A stretch of DNA of 64,000 bases from an uncultured Eubacterium sp. Lineage in GTDB: Bacteria > Bacillota > Clostridia > Lachnospirales > Lachnospiraceae. The notes beneath the pieces are model-generated. The model made no database searches. It worked only from the letters and a program-made list of their open reading frames with translations, and was not told where the DNA came from. This document shows positions 51,936-61,276 of the stretch, piece by piece (the first letter of the stretch is position 1; every line of letters starts with the position of its first letter). The position numbers and the translations under genes were made by a program. The stretch is from the NCBI GenBank assembly GCA_945910225.1, contig CAMDYG010000004.1:1-64000 (forward strand), given 5' to 3'.

Positions 51936-54476
51936 ATGATATCATTTTCAAAAAAGTTCAGACAGATTAAGCCATATGATGACTACAATGTTACAGATGT
52001 GCCATGGCATGAGGCTCTTGCGGCAGGCAATGGAAGACTTGGAGTGCTTGAGTCGTGTGCGCCGGTACAGGACAGCCTTATATATCAGAATGTCGAATTT
52101 GTTATGCCATCGGAAGAACCGAGACATATACCTTATGAGGTTTCTGAACAGTTGGAGGAGGCAAGGCAGTCTGTAATTAATTATGATGATACATGGAATA
52201 TCCATGACAGAAAAAGAACTAATATGTACTGTTATCATCCTGGGCATATGATCAGACTGACATTGGAAGGAAATCCGGATATTTCAGACTACAGAAGGTG
52301 GACAGACTATAAGGCAGGTTCGATACACTGCACATATAAGGCGGATGGAACCGGAATGTCAAGAAGTACATATGTATCTGGGAAACAGAATGTAATTATA
52401 ACTAAGATAGCATCTGATAAAGCAATTGATATGTCTGTGTCAATAGATGATTTTGAGTCTATGCCAAAGTTTGGAGTGCAGAAGAATAATGTTCCAGCTC
52501 CTGAACGGAATATGCTGTATTCAAGATTTGCAAATGATGACTTAATAGGTGTGGTTGTACATTATCCTGAATATGAAGGCAGCGAACTTGCAAGAGGTGG
52601 ATTTGCAGGCGTTACCAGAGTGTTGTCCGATGGTAATATGAGTATTTCATTAAAACCTAAAGACAGCCGGGCATACACCTGTATAGATGAGAAACAGCCG
52701 GTTATTAACATTTCACATGCAGAAAGTATTACACTTGTAACATATACTGACTGGACGGATGGTTTGGGAGAATATTGTGAGTTCAGGGACAGAGTAAAGA
52801 ATAAAGATACATTTGTATTAGTAGACAAATGCATTAATAAAGTCAATAGTGCAGATATCACAGAGGAACCTGTCAGTCTCATGCCTGAGAATATAGAGCT
52901 TAAGCTTGATGGTGGATGTTGTGGACATTTGTGCGGTGCTGCTAATGAGGAACTGCTTGATTTACAAAAGGGTGAAGCTGATATTATTCCACATCTGCTT
53001 GAAAGATTATATTATAATGGTTTGTATGGTATGCAGGCATGCTCAGGGAAGACAGCACCAAGACTAAGCGGAATGTGGGTTGGCGAATGGAATCTTTTGT
53101 GGAGAAGTGCGTACACAATGGATGCTAATGTTAATATCCAGGTTTCTGGAATGAACAGTTCCGGATTGTACGAAGCAGGTATTGGTTATATGCTGTTTGT
53201 TCTCCGTCAGATACCGGACTGGGTTAATAATGCTGCAATGGTATATGGAATGAATGATGCTGTGCTTGTTCCTGTTAATACTGACGGACACAGGGCAATG
53301 ATGGTTGAATATGATATCAATTATCCGTTCCAGTACTGGAATGCAGGCGCTGCCTGGATGCTTATTCCTATATATGAATTTTTGCAGACTTATGGTAACT
53401 CTATAATAACAACTGATGATAAAGCTTTAATTAAAATGTATGGAAAAGACACATTTGACATAAGAAAAGATGTGTATGAGCCGCTTCTTAAGAAGACTTA
53501 TAATTTCTGGAAACAGATAGGAAATGCTGAGTATTACACGGATACAGACGGTAATGCGAGGTACGAGAAGGGTAAATGTATCCTTAATGAGGGAGAGCAT
53601 TATCTCATTATTCCATCATTTTCACCTGAGAATAAACCTTTGGGGTATCATAGTGCAATTACGGCTAATGCTGCGATGGATATATCTGCAGCGAAAGATG
53701 TAATTAATATGTATATAGAGATGCTGGATCAACAAAATATTGCTGGGCAGAATGGCACACAGGAGAAGATACATGGATATGAAGAGGCTGTATCAGAAGC
53801 TGAAGCACTTATAACAGCGTTGCCTGATTTTATGTATGATGGATCTGGAGCAATTAAAGAATGGTCTATGAAAGAATATAGGGAGAATAATGCGCACAGG
53901 CATATAAGCCATCTATATCCGGCATGGCCAGCATTACAGACACAGCATGACGAGCATTTAGCTAAAGCATGCCGTCAGGCAATTATCAACAGAAATAATG
54001 AGAATAAAGGAAAAGATGATACTGCCTCACATGGCTGGATACATAAAGCGCTGGTTGAGGCGCGGCTTAAGAATTCAGAGGATGTATATTATATTCTTAA
54101 TCTTATTATGCATAGTGATATATTCTATACTAATCTGTTTACAGACCATAATACGGACAGGAGTAAAGGTGTGTTTTGCACAGACACATCATTTGGACTG
54201 GTTGGCATTATTAATGAGATGCTTATATATTCAGATAATAATTCAATTGAACTGCTTCCAGCATGGTCAGACAAGCTTGGATGTGGCTCGGTTAAAGGAT
54301 TATATACAAGATGTGGAATAAGAATTGATGAAATGAGATGGAATGTCAACAATAATAATATATATCTGCAGTATACAGCCCTGAGGGATACTGATGTCAG
54401 AATATTCAGTGATAAGTATATGATTGAAGAAATCGGACATTGTAAGAAGGGAAATGTATATTATATAACGAGGTGA
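51936..54476 (+). CDS. GH95-like glycoside hydrolase
   Basis: An 846-residue protein without a signal peptide. The opening WHEALAAGNGRLGVLESCAP matches the GH95 N-terminal domain. The central segment with GNILLWRS-type NLLWRSAYTMDANVNIQ, then FQYWNAGAAWMLIPIYEF near residue 465, and EWSMKEYRENNAHRHISHLYP near 645 match the (alpha/alpha)6 catalytic barrel. GH95 enzymes cut terminal alpha-L-fucose or alpha-L-galactose; some act on pectin (RG-II) or plant xyloglucan. Being cytoplasmic, it would act on imported oligosaccharides. It is coupled to the PsiE-like gene and followed 12 bases later by an amidase gene. Confidence 0.85.
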   Translation: MISFSKKFRQIKPYDDYNVTDVPWHEALAAGNGRLGVLESCAPVQDSLIYQNVEFVMPSEEPRHIPYEVSEQLEEARQSVINYDDTWNIHDRKRTNMYCYHPGHMIRLTLEGNPDISDYRRWTDYKAGSIHCTYKADGTGMSRSTYVSGKQNVIITKIASDKAIDMSVSIDDFESMPKFGVQKNNVPAPERNMLYSRFANDDLIGVVVHYPEYEGSELARGGFAGVTRVLSDGNMSISLKPKDSRAYTCIDEKQPVINISHAESITLVTYTDWTDGLGEYCEFRDRVKNKDTFVLVDKCINKVNSADITEEPVSLMPENIELKLDGGCCGHLCGAANEELLDLQKGEADIIPHLLERLYYNGLYGMQACSGKTAPRLSGMWVGEWNLLWRSAYTMDANVNIQVSGMNSSGLYEAGIGYMLFVLRQIPDWVNNAAMVYGMNDAVLVPVNTDGHRAMMVEYDINYPFQYWNAGAAWMLIPIYEFLQTYGNSIITTDDKALIKMYGKDTFDIRKDVYEPLLKKTYNFWKQIGNAEYYTDTDGNARYEKGKCILNEGEHYLIIPSFSPENKPLGYHSAITANAAMDISAAKDVINMYIEMLDQQNIAGQNGTQEKIHGYEEAVSEAEALITALPDFMYDGSGAIKEWSMKEYRENNAHRHISHLYPAWPALQTQHDEHLAKACRQAIINRNNENKGKDDTASHGWIHKALVEARLKNSEDVYYILNLIMHSDIFYTNLFTDHNTDRSKGVFCTDTSFGLVGIINEMLIYSDNNSIELLPAWSDKLGCGSVKGLYTRCGIRIDEMRWNVNNNNIYLQYTALRDTDVRIFSDKYMIEEIGHCKKGNVYYITR

Positions 54477-54488
54477 CAAACTATAATA

Positions 54489-55505
54489 ATGAAAAGGAAA
54501 GTTAGTATAATTGTTTTATGTTGTTTAACTGTATTAGCAGTTGCATTATATGGATGCGGAAAGAAGACACGGAATGGAAGTCAGAATGCGTCTGCTGAAA
54601 ACAGTATGGATGAGACAACACAGATAAGTACAGAGAAAGAATCAGAGGAGAAGTCAGAATCAGAGGAACTGACAACTGAGGAAGAAACTGAAGATACCGA
54701 GACTGTTGAAGATGATGAGGATAACCAGACAGAAGAAGTTGTTGAAGTGGCAGCAGATAACAATAGTGATGAACAGACGGAGGCTGAAGCAGTTAATACT
54801 GAGCAGAGCACACAGCCTGAAAATGTTGGACCAGAGCCTGTGGTAATATGCATTGATCCGGGACATGGTGGTGATAATGAAGGAACGAAGGAAACGTATG
54901 ACGGAACTCTTATAATGGAGAAGTACCTTAATTACAGGATAGCGCAGAGTCTTAAGAGTTATCTTGAACAGTATGATAATGTTAAGGTAGTTATGACAAG
55001 AGATTCTGATGTTAATCCGAGCTTTTCTCAAAGAGTAAACAGTGCTATATCATCTGATGCAAGATACATTATATCTGTTCATGTGAATAGCAGAAGTTCA
55101 GAAGAGGTTGATTCCCATGGCTGTATGGTATTGATGAGCTGCAGCAGATATCAGCCGTCTAATTCAAGAGTATCAAGTCTGTATGATGCGGAGTATGCAT
55201 TGGCAAAGTCTGTGTTATCAAAGCTTAATGCAATGGGCATACCGATTGCTAATGACTGGAATACTGAATATACAGAAGGAATTCTCCAGAGGACAACAAC
55301 ATCTGGGGAAACATATCCGGATGGTTCACATGCAGATTATTACAGCCTGTTATATAATGGAACACGGGCAGGTATACCAACAATAATAATTGAACATGCC
55401 TTTTTGAGCAATGAGAATGATTATAGAAATTTTTTGAGTACAGATGCTAAGCTGGATGCACTTGCAAAGGCAGATGCAGAGGGAATTATGGAATCAATAA
55501 GATAA
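54489..55505 (+). CDS. N-acetylmuramoyl-L-alanine amidase (Amidase_3) lipoprotein
   Basis: Signal peptide with a lipobox-like LYGC (Cys23), then a long Glu/Thr/Ser-rich acidic linker (about 30-115). The catalytic Amidase_3 domain starts at ICIDPGHGGDNEGTKE (zinc His), with SVHVNSRSSEE (second His) and IIIEHAFLSNENDY (catalytic Glu). It cleaves the bond between MurNAc and the stem peptide. GAGGTGA precedes ATG. It is cotranscribed with GH95 and NUDIX genes, though no pathway ties them together. Confidence 0.88.
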   Translation: MKRKVSIIVLCCLTVLAVALYGCGKKTRNGSQNASAENSMDETTQISTEKESEEKSESEELTTEEETEDTETVEDDEDNQTEEVVEVAADNNSDEQTEAEAVNTEQSTQPENVGPEPVVICIDPGHGGDNEGTKETYDGTLIMEKYLNYRIAQSLKSYLEQYDNVKVVMTRDSDVNPSFSQRVNSAISSDARYIISVHVNSRSSEEVDSHGCMVLMSCSRYQPSNSRVSSLYDAEYALAKSVLSKLNAMGIPIANDWNTEYTEGILQRTTTSGETYPDGSHADYYSLLYNGTRAGIPTIIIEHAFLSNENDYRNFLSTDAKLDALAKADAEGIMESIR

Positions 55506-55542
55506 ATGTGATTGAAAGAATCGGACATGAAAGGCAGAACAG

Positions 55543-56004
55543 ATGATAACAACAACTTTATGCTATATAGAGCGGGACGGAAAGTATCTTATGCTTCACA
55601 GAGTGAAGAAACAGCATGACATTAATGAAGGCAAGTGGATTGGAGTGGGCGGACATGCTGAGAATCAGGAGACTCCAGAAGAGTGTCTTGTGCGTGAGGT
55701 AAAAGAAGAGACAGGGCTTACACTTACTTCATACCGATTCCGTGGACTTGTAACATTTATAAGTGACGAATGTGAACCGGAGCTTATGTGTGTGTTCACG
55801 GCAGATGGTTTTACCGGAGAACTTATTGAGTGTGATGAGGGAGAACTTAGCTGGGTTGACAAGGTAAAAGTTCCTGAACTTCCAACGTGGGAAGGGGACA
55901 GAGTATTTCTTGATCTTCTTCTTTCGGGTGAGAAACGCTTCTTTTCCATAAAGCTCAGATATGAAGGCGACAGGCTTGTGGAAAAACAGGTCAATCTGTA
56001 TTAG
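55543..56004 (+). CDS. NUDIX hydrolase (MutT-like)
   Basis: The Nudix box is complete: GGHAENQETPEECLVREVKEETGL near residue 38 (quoted in part; Gx5Ex7REUxEExGU form). 153 residues. C-terminal GELSWVDKVKVPELPTWEGDR resembles 8-oxo-dGTP diphosphatase family members of clostridia. AAAGG precedes ATG. Confidence 0.9.
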   Translation: MITTTLCYIERDGKYLMLHRVKKQHDINEGKWIGVGGHAENQETPEECLVREVKEETGLTLTSYRFRGLVTFISDECEPELMCVFTADGFTGELIECDEGELSWVDKVKVPELPTWEGDRVFLDLLLSGEKRFFSIKLRYEGDRLVEKQVNLY

Positions 56005-56049
56005 AATACAGATTTGGATATATTTAACACCTGGAGTAATTTAGCAGTA

Positions 56050-56651
56050 ATGGACAGTAATAAGAAAAAAGTTATAAGTAAAGCGCTTATATGTGCATTT
56101 CCACATACTATTCCGATTTTGCAGGTTTTCTGTTTCTTGGAATGGCATATGGAATATACATGAATGTGTCGGGGTTCAGTTTTGTGTATCCGATGATTAT
56201 GAGTGCAGTTATATTTGGAGGAAGTCTTGAATTTGTTACTGTGAGCATGCTGTTATCAGCATTTGCACCAGTACAGACACTTCTTATGGCATTTATGATT
56301 CAGGTAAGACACCTGTTTTATGGAATAGCAATGCTTGATAAGTTTAAGAACATGGGTTGGAAGAAATTCTATCTTATATATGCAATGTGCGATGAAACTT
56401 TTAGTGTGAATTATTCAGCAGAGATTCCAGATGATGTTGATCGCGGATGGTTTTATTTCTGGGTATTATTATTTAATCAGATATACTGGGTTGGAGGTGC
56501 TACGCTTGGAGGTCTGCTTGGCAATCACATAACATTTGACACTAAGGGACTGGATTTCGTGATGACGGCGATGTTTGTTGTTATGCTTACTATGTTAAGA
56601 AAGTATGATGAGAAAAGGACTTTGGAAGAGAAAGGGAATGAGTCCATATAA
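56050..56651 (+). pseudogene. azlC: Second azlC gene, frameshifted near its start
   Basis: ATG 56050 begins MDSNKKKVISKALICAFPHT, the normal AzlC opening for this subgroup. The frame is lost at about 56121 (CCGATTTTGCAGG; one missing G would restore PILAGFLFLGMAYG). Downstream, the shifted frame continues as a good AzlC to the stop at 56651 (GIYMNVSGFSFVYPMIMS, MIQVRHLFYGIAML, MCDETFSVN). Without the leader the protein would lack its first membrane segment. The partner azlD that follows is also broken. It belongs to a different subgroup from the intact azlC at 14 kb. Confidence 0.8.
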
Positions 56652-56677
56652 GAAACCATGAAGGAGGATGCGGCACA

Positions 56678-57007
56678 ATGACGATAGCACAGCAGATAAT
56701 TACAATTGTAATGTGTACACTTGGGACTATGGCGACTCGTTTCCTTCCGTTCATGATATTTAATGAAAAAAGAACAACGCCAAAGTACATAACTTATCTT
56801 GGAAAAGTTCTTCCAGGTGCAATATTTTCAATGCTTATTGTGTATTGCCCTAAGAATGTTAATGTTACAAGCTACAGCTATGGGCTTCCATAATTGATTG
56901 CAATTATTGTGACAGTTCTTCTTCACAAATGGAAAAAACAGATGCTTATTTCAATTGCGGGTGGAACAATATGTTACATGCTGCTTGTGCAGCTGGTGTT
57001 CAGATAA
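56678..57007 (+). pseudogene. azlD: Second azlD gene with an in-frame TAA
   Basis: Begins MTIAQQIITIVMCTLGTMATRFLPFMIF, quoted in part, which is typical AzlD. A TAA at 56891-56893 interrupts after SYSYGLP; the same frame then continues [20 protein letters not shown] to a true stop at 57005-57007, giving 109 codons as in the family. The TAA stands where relatives usually have Glu (GAA), so a single base change explains it. Confidence 0.85.
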
Positions 57008-57050
57008 GTGCAGGATTGTTATAGGAAAATGTAGAAGTTGGAGGTAGTAT

Positions 57051-57569
57051 ATGAACAAGAAATTATTAGTAGTTATTGATATGCAGAATGATTTTATTAC
57101 AGGAGCATTAGGCAATAAAGAGTGTCAGGAAGTTGTGCCTGCAGTGGTAGAGAAGATTAAGGGCACAGAAGGTAATGCGGATATTGTATATACACTCGAT
57201 ACCCACACGGAAGATTACATGGATACACAGGAGGGAAGAAATCTTCCTGTGAAGCATTGCATAAAGCCTGATAATGGCTGGAAACTTATACCAGAACTTG
57301 AGGGAATCAAGGCGGTAAGAAGTTTTGAAAAGCCGACATTTGGCTCTATTGAACTTGCAGAATGGATTAAGGAAAATGGTTATTCAGAGGTTGAACTTGT
57401 TGGAGTGTGTACTGATATCTGTGTTATCAGTAATGCCATGACAATAAAGGCTGTTAACCCGGAAGTGGTAATATCAGTTGATGCAAAATGCTGTGCCGGG
57501 GTTACGCCTGAGTCACATGCTAATGCATTGGCAGCGATGAAGGTATGCCAGATAAAGGTAGAAGAGTAA
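57051..57569 (+). CDS. Cysteine hydrolase, isochorismatase/nicotinamidase family
   Basis: Catalytic Asp in VVIDMQNDF, Lys in FEKPTFGS and Cys in GVCTDICVISNAM are all present; 172 residues. The short length and DTHTEDYMDTQEGRNLPVKH segment (zinc-binding Asp and His region) suggest a nicotinamidase-like enzyme feeding NAD salvage, but the substrate is not certain. GGAGG precedes ATG. A terminator follows. Confidence 0.88.
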   Translation: MNKKLLVVIDMQNDFITGALGNKECQEVVPAVVEKIKGTEGNADIVYTLDTHTEDYMDTQEGRNLPVKHCIKPDNGWKLIPELEGIKAVRSFEKPTFGSIELAEWIKENGYSEVELVGVCTDICVISNAMTIKAVNPEVVISVDAKCCAGVTPESHANALAAMKVCQIKVEE

Positions 57570-57572
57570 AAG

Positions 57573-57615
57573 CCTACTAAATGCCATGTATTAGTGTGTT
57601 TAGTAGGTCTTTTTT
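57573..57615 (+). terminator. Rho-independent terminator
   Basis: CCTACTAAA / TTTAGTAGG with a 17-base loop, followed by TCTTTTTT. Confidence 0.85.
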
Positions 57616-57738
57616 ATAATATTTTATAATATCATACATGATATGGTTCAATTATAATTGGTGAATACATACGAGAGTTAAAGAGAAAATTGTTTTAGTA
57701 GGTATTCAAGATTAATATATAATATCTTCTTACTTAAA

Positions 57739-57780
57739 AGACCTACTAGCTGGCATGCTAGCAGGTCTTTAGTAGGCTTT
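57739..57780. terminator. Terminator facing the NTF2-like gene
   Basis: AGACCT-A-CTAGC-N6-GCTAG-C-AGGTCT followed by TTAGTAGGCTTTTT; on the minus strand AAAAAGCC leads in and a T-rich stretch follows. The 57616-57738 stretch holds no gene; it repeats TTTTAGTAGGT once more. Confidence 0.65.
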
Positions 57781-58113
57781 TTATTTAGGTCTTACAGTAA
57801 GTCTCTTGATAAGACCATCTTCTGTTACTTCACGGACTGTAGCGATAGCCATGATATTGTAACCGCCAAAGTTAGCGATAAATTCTGCCTGAGTAGAGTT
57901 TACAACTTCACCATCTAAGATAGAGTATTTACGGAAGCCAAACTTGTTACGGAAGAACATGTTGATAGCTTCACGGCCATATATATGGTATTCGTTCTGA
58001 GCTGCTGAGTTAGTACAATAATCATTGATTATGCCATCAGGAGCAAAGAGGTTGGCAAGCCCTGCGTAATCTTTATTTTCCATTGCTTCTACATATTTTT
58101 CAATTGCTGTCAT
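57781..58113 (-). CDS. NTF2-like (SnoaL-type) protein
   Basis: A 110-residue cone-shaped-fold protein: AIEKYVEAMENKDYAGLANLFAPDGIINDY opens it (quoted in part), followed by AINMFFRNKF and ending with EDGLIKRLTVRP. This superfamily includes ketosteroid isomerase, the bile-acid dehydratase BaiE and many orphan enzymes. GGAGG lies before the start. It sits 18 bases after the SDR gene and is cotranscribed with it, so it probably acts on the same or next intermediate. Confidence 0.8.
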   Translation of the reverse strand: MTAIEKYVEAMENKDYAGLANLFAPDGIINDYCTNSAAQNEYHIYGREAINMFFRNKFGFRKYSILDGEVVNSTQAEFIANFGGYNIMAIATVREVTEDGLIKRLTVRPK

Positions 58114-58131
58114 GTTTAATGCCCTCCTTAA

Positions 58132-58920
58132 TTAATATACTTTCTCAGTGTTTAATAATGCGTCTGTACCACCATCAACAAACATGATGTTTCCATTGAC
58201 ACCTCTTGCTGAATCAGAAGCAAGGAATACCATAACCTCAGCAATTTCTTCTGGAGCCATGAGACACTCCTGACCATATTTGGTTGGGATAGGAAGAGCA
58301 TTAAGAGCCATCTTGGCTGTAGTGCTCATTGTTGCTGTCATAGCTGTATGTACATTACCAGGGGCAACCGCATTTATACGGACACCATTAGCTGCCCATG
58401 TTGCAGATACACGGCGCACCCATCTTGCAAGTGCGTATTTAGTAGAAACATAAAGGCTGTTTCCAACTGAAAGATTAGTGCTGTCCATAGAGGAAACAAG
58501 GCTTAATACACGTTTCTCGTCACCAATGTTATTAAGAAGATCAACGATATCCTTACGTCCTGCACCCTGTGAGATTGTGTTAGAAACAGTTACAACGCAG
58601 CTTCCGTGCTTTTTCTTTAAAAGATCATAAACGCCGTTTGCAACAGCCACTGTTCCAAAGTAGTTAAGAGAGATAATAAGTCCGAGATTACCGCATGCGC
58701 CTGAAACACCAGCATTGCATATCATTCCGTCAAGTCCGTCCGGGCATATAGTATGTAACTGATCGACGGCTGACTGTCTGCCTTCCTGTGTTGCAAGGTT
58801 TACACAGATGTCACCATCTTTAAGGTCAATATTGATTACTTTATGTCCCTGCTGTATTAACAATTCTTTGGTTTTAGCGCCGATGCCGCTTGAAGCGCCT
58901 GTAATAGCATAGATTCCCAT
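58132..58920 (-). CDS. SDR-family oxidoreductase, 3-alpha-hydroxysteroid-dehydrogenase-like
   Basis: [11 protein letters not shown] at residues 7-17 binds NAD(P), with NAG near residue 70 and the catalytic Tyr-Lys pair in [11 protein letters not shown] near 158. The overall layout ([19 protein letters not shown], then [16 protein letters not shown]) is strikingly like the Comamonas 3-alpha-hydroxysteroid dehydrogenase as I remember it, but with the same SDR family many other substrates are possible. 262 residues. GGAGG precedes ATG. It is divergent from a MocR-type regulator. Confidence 0.85.
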   Translation of the reverse strand: MGIYAITGASSGIGAKTKELLIQQGHKVINIDLKDGDICVNLATQEGRQSAVDQLHTICPDGLDGMICNAGVSGACGNLGLIISLNYFGTVAVANGVYDLLKKKHGSCVVTVSNTISQGAGRKDIVDLLNNIGDEKRVLSLVSSMDSTNLSVGNSLYVSTKYALARWVRRVSATWAANGVRINAVAPGNVHTAMTATMSTTAKMALNALPIPTKYGQECLMAPEEIAEVMVFLASDSARGVNGNIMFVDGGTDALLNTEKVY

Positions 58921-59025
58921 GGTATTCCTCCTTGTTTTTTAACTTGTTTTTTGTTTATGAGCTTATTATAATTAAATCTGATATCTTTTAAATATCCAAA
59001 ACATATATATAATAGGAGACCAGAT

Positions 59026-60417
59026 TTGCTTACATATGATTTAGATAAACGCGGAAATAAAACAATGTACGAATATCTGTATGAACTGATTAAGGAAGAT
59101 ATAGCTGATGGAAAGCTTAAGGCTGATGAGAAACTGCCCTCCAAACGTGGGCTTTCACAGCATTTGCAGATAAGTGTCAAGACAGTAGAGAATGCATATG
59201 AGCAGCTTCTTCTTGAAGGATATATCCGTTCTGAGGAAAAACGTGGTTATTATGTTAATAAGATTGCGGTGGTTACAGGAAGCGCGCCTGGGTATGCAGC
59301 TCCTGTGAAAAGATTTCAGGAAGAAACTTATCTTGCAGATTTGACGGCTAATAATATCAGGTATGATAAATTTCCATTTGCCACATGGGCAAAGGTTATG
59401 AGGGAAACTCTTACAGATTATAATACTTCGCTTCTTAAAACAGTGCCTTTTAACGGAGTATTACAGCTTCGGGAAGCAATTGCAGATCATCTGAACAGAT
59501 ATCGTGGGATGCAGGTTTCTGCTGACCATATTATTATTGGGGCAGGAACAGAATATCTGTATAACAGGCTGCTGCAGTTATTAGGCCCGGATGTAAAGTT
59601 TGGTGTTGAGAATCCTGGGTATCGCAAGATTACCAGGATATATGATGAAAATGGTGTGGACTGGGATTATGTGAATATTGATGATAAAGGCATGAAAGTT
59701 GACGAACTTAGAATTAAAGGTATAAATGTAGCGCATGTCAGTCCGGAACATCATTTTCCAATTGGTCTTGTTATGCCGGTTTCAAGAAGGCAGGAGCTGC
59801 TTAACTGGGCAGCAGAGGAGCCGGGAAGATATATAATAGAGGATGATTTTGACTGTGAATTCCGCATGCAGGGAAAACCTATTCCGTCTATGCAGTCGAG
59901 GGACAGAAGCCACAGAGTTATATATATGAATACATTTTCAAAGACAATGGTGCCTTCGCTTAGAATAGGATATATGGTGCTGCCAGAAAAGCTGATGGAA
60001 AAATACATATCAACAATGAATTTTTATTCATGTACAGTGTCAGGATTCGAGCAGTATGCAATGGCAGCATTTATTGAGAAAGGCTATTTTGAACGGCATA
60101 TTAAGCGTCTTGTCAATGATTACAGGGGACGCCGTGAAAAGATATGCAGGATGTTCCGTGAATCAAGGCTTAGTGAGATAAGCATGATATATCAGGATGA
60201 TGCGGGAACACATTTTTTGCTGCATGTTAAAACTTTCTTAAGTGATGTTGAGATTAAATGGGCAGCTAAGCAGAAGGGGATTCTGATCAACTGCCTGTCG
60301 GAGTATTGTTTCGCTGACGCAGATAAGTACCACGGAATACTTGTAATTCACTATTCAGATATGGACGAGGCAACTCTTAAGCTTGTTATTGCAGCTTTCG
60401 AGGAGATATTCCTGTAA
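59026..60417 (+). CDS. MocR/PdxR-type regulator (GntR HTH plus aminotransferase domain)
   Basis: A GntR winged helix at about 12-75 (LYELIKEDIADGKLKADEKLPSKRGLSQ, quoted in part; TVENAYEQLLLEGYI) is fused to a fold type I aminotransferase-like domain from about 105, with DDFDCEFR and the PLP lysine in NTFSKTMVPSLRIGYM near residue 310. Such proteins regulate genes next to them in response to PLP or amino compounds. I start at TTG 59026, 7 bases after AGGAGA; no better ATG precedes the HTH. It is divergent from the SDR-NTF2 operon, its probable target. Confidence 0.88.
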   Translation: MLTYDLDKRGNKTMYEYLYELIKEDIADGKLKADEKLPSKRGLSQHLQISVKTVENAYEQLLLEGYIRSEEKRGYYVNKIAVVTGSAPGYAAPVKRFQEETYLADLTANNIRYDKFPFATWAKVMRETLTDYNTSLLKTVPFNGVLQLREAIADHLNRYRGMQVSADHIIIGAGTEYLYNRLLQLLGPDVKFGVENPGYRKITRIYDENGVDWDYVNIDDKGMKVDELRIKGINVAHVSPEHHFPIGLVMPVSRRQELLNWAAEEPGRYIIEDDFDCEFRMQGKPIPSMQSRDRSHRVIYMNTFSKTMVPSLRIGYMVLPEKLMEKYISTMNFYSCTVSGFEQYAMAAFIEKGYFERHIKRLVNDYRGRREKICRMFRESRLSEISMIYQDDAGTHFLLHVKTFLSDVEIKWAAKQKGILINCLSEYCFADADKYHGILVIHYSDMDEATLKLVIAAFEEIFL

Positions 60418-60498
60418 AAAAATGTGGCACAAAGCATAAGAATAGTAACTATATTAATTATAACAAATGTTAAAAAATAATAAATTTCTATATTCGTG

Positions 60499-60539
60499 TT
60501 GCGTGATGTAATAACATATGATAGACTTGCATCACGCAA
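60499..60539. promoter_or_regulatory. Inverted repeat upstream of the coiled-coil gene
   Basis: A perfect 10-base inverted repeat, TTGCGTGATG ... CATCACGCAA (60499-60508 and 60530-60539), with 21 bases between, sits 32 bases before the ATG. It could be an operator or a transcript hairpin; no T tract follows. Confidence 0.5.
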
Positions 60540-60571
60540 AGGGGATTACAATAACAAAGAGGAGGAATTTA

Positions 60572-61189
60572 ATGGAGGAGATGACGGATAGAGAGATGCT
60601 TGCCGCCATATATGGTGGTGTTGAGCAGATAAAAGGAGATGTTGCACAGTTAAATGTGCGAGTTGGCAATTTAGAGTCAGATGTAACGGAATTAAAGAGT
60701 GAAGTCACAGAGTTGAAGAGCGATGTATCGGTATTAAAAAGTGATGTAACAGAGCTAAAGAGTGATGTATCGATATTAAAAGAAGATGTAGCAGTTCTTA
60801 AAGAAGATGTAACAGAACTGAAAAGCGATGTGACAGAATTAAAGAGCGAAGTCACAGAACTGAAAAGTGATGTAGCAGTTCTTAAAGAAGATGTATCAGG
60901 CTTGAAAGAAGATGTAGCAGTTCTTAAAGAAGATGTATCAAACTTAAAAGAAGACGTATCAAACCTTAAAGATGATATGGAACAGACAAAAACAAAGATT
61001 TCAGGAATTGAGATGACTTTGGAGAATGAGATCAGAAATAATATAAGGATTGTTGCAGAGGGACATACAGATATTATAAGAAGATTTGATGATTACATGG
61101 TTGAGAGTAGTAAGGAAATGTTTTCAGTCAGAGTGAACATATTAGAAACAGATGTCCGTAACATAAAGGAAAAGATAGGAATAGCTTAA
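60572..61189 (+). CDS. Coiled-coil protein of 14 tandem heptads
   Basis: A 205-residue soluble protein. Residues of about 32-130 are fourteen consecutive heptads of the form (D/E)V(T/S/A)xLK(S/E), a textbook coiled coil with Val and Leu at the core positions. A C-terminal part (NNIRIVAEGHTDIIRRFDDYM) resembles the tail of uncharacterised clostridial and phage-like coiled-coil proteins. The DNA repeats almost exactly in 21-base blocks (GATGTAGCAGTTCTTAAAGA occurs three times), so the number of heptads may vary by recombination. ATG 60572 follows GAGGAGG; the longer in-frame start reads through the inverted repeat. Confidence 0.8.
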   Translation: MEEMTDREMLAAIYGGVEQIKGDVAQLNVRVGNLESDVTELKSEVTELKSDVSVLKSDVTELKSDVSILKEDVAVLKEDVTELKSDVTELKSEVTELKSDVAVLKEDVSGLKEDVAVLKEDVSNLKEDVSNLKDDMEQTKTKISGIEMTLENEIRNNIRIVAEGHTDIIRRFDDYMVESSKEMFSVRVNILETDVRNIKEKIGIA

Positions 61190-61206
61190 TTAAATATATG
61201 AAATAA

Positions 61207-61261
61207 AAAAGGAATCCTATAAGCAGAGAGGTATTACCTCAATGTTCACAGGATTCCTTTT
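61207..61261. terminator. Bidirectional terminator
   Basis: AAAAGGAATCCT / AGGATTCCTTTT with an inner GAGGT-ATT-ACCTC stem; A/T tracts on both sides serve the two convergent genes. Confidence 0.9.
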
Positions 61262-61276
61262 ATTTTAATATCTTAA

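Noticed and set aside
60670-60975. CRISPR-like or non-coding tandem repeat array
   Set aside because: The 21-base blocks are in one open frame and encode coiled-coil heptads; there are no spacers of constant length.
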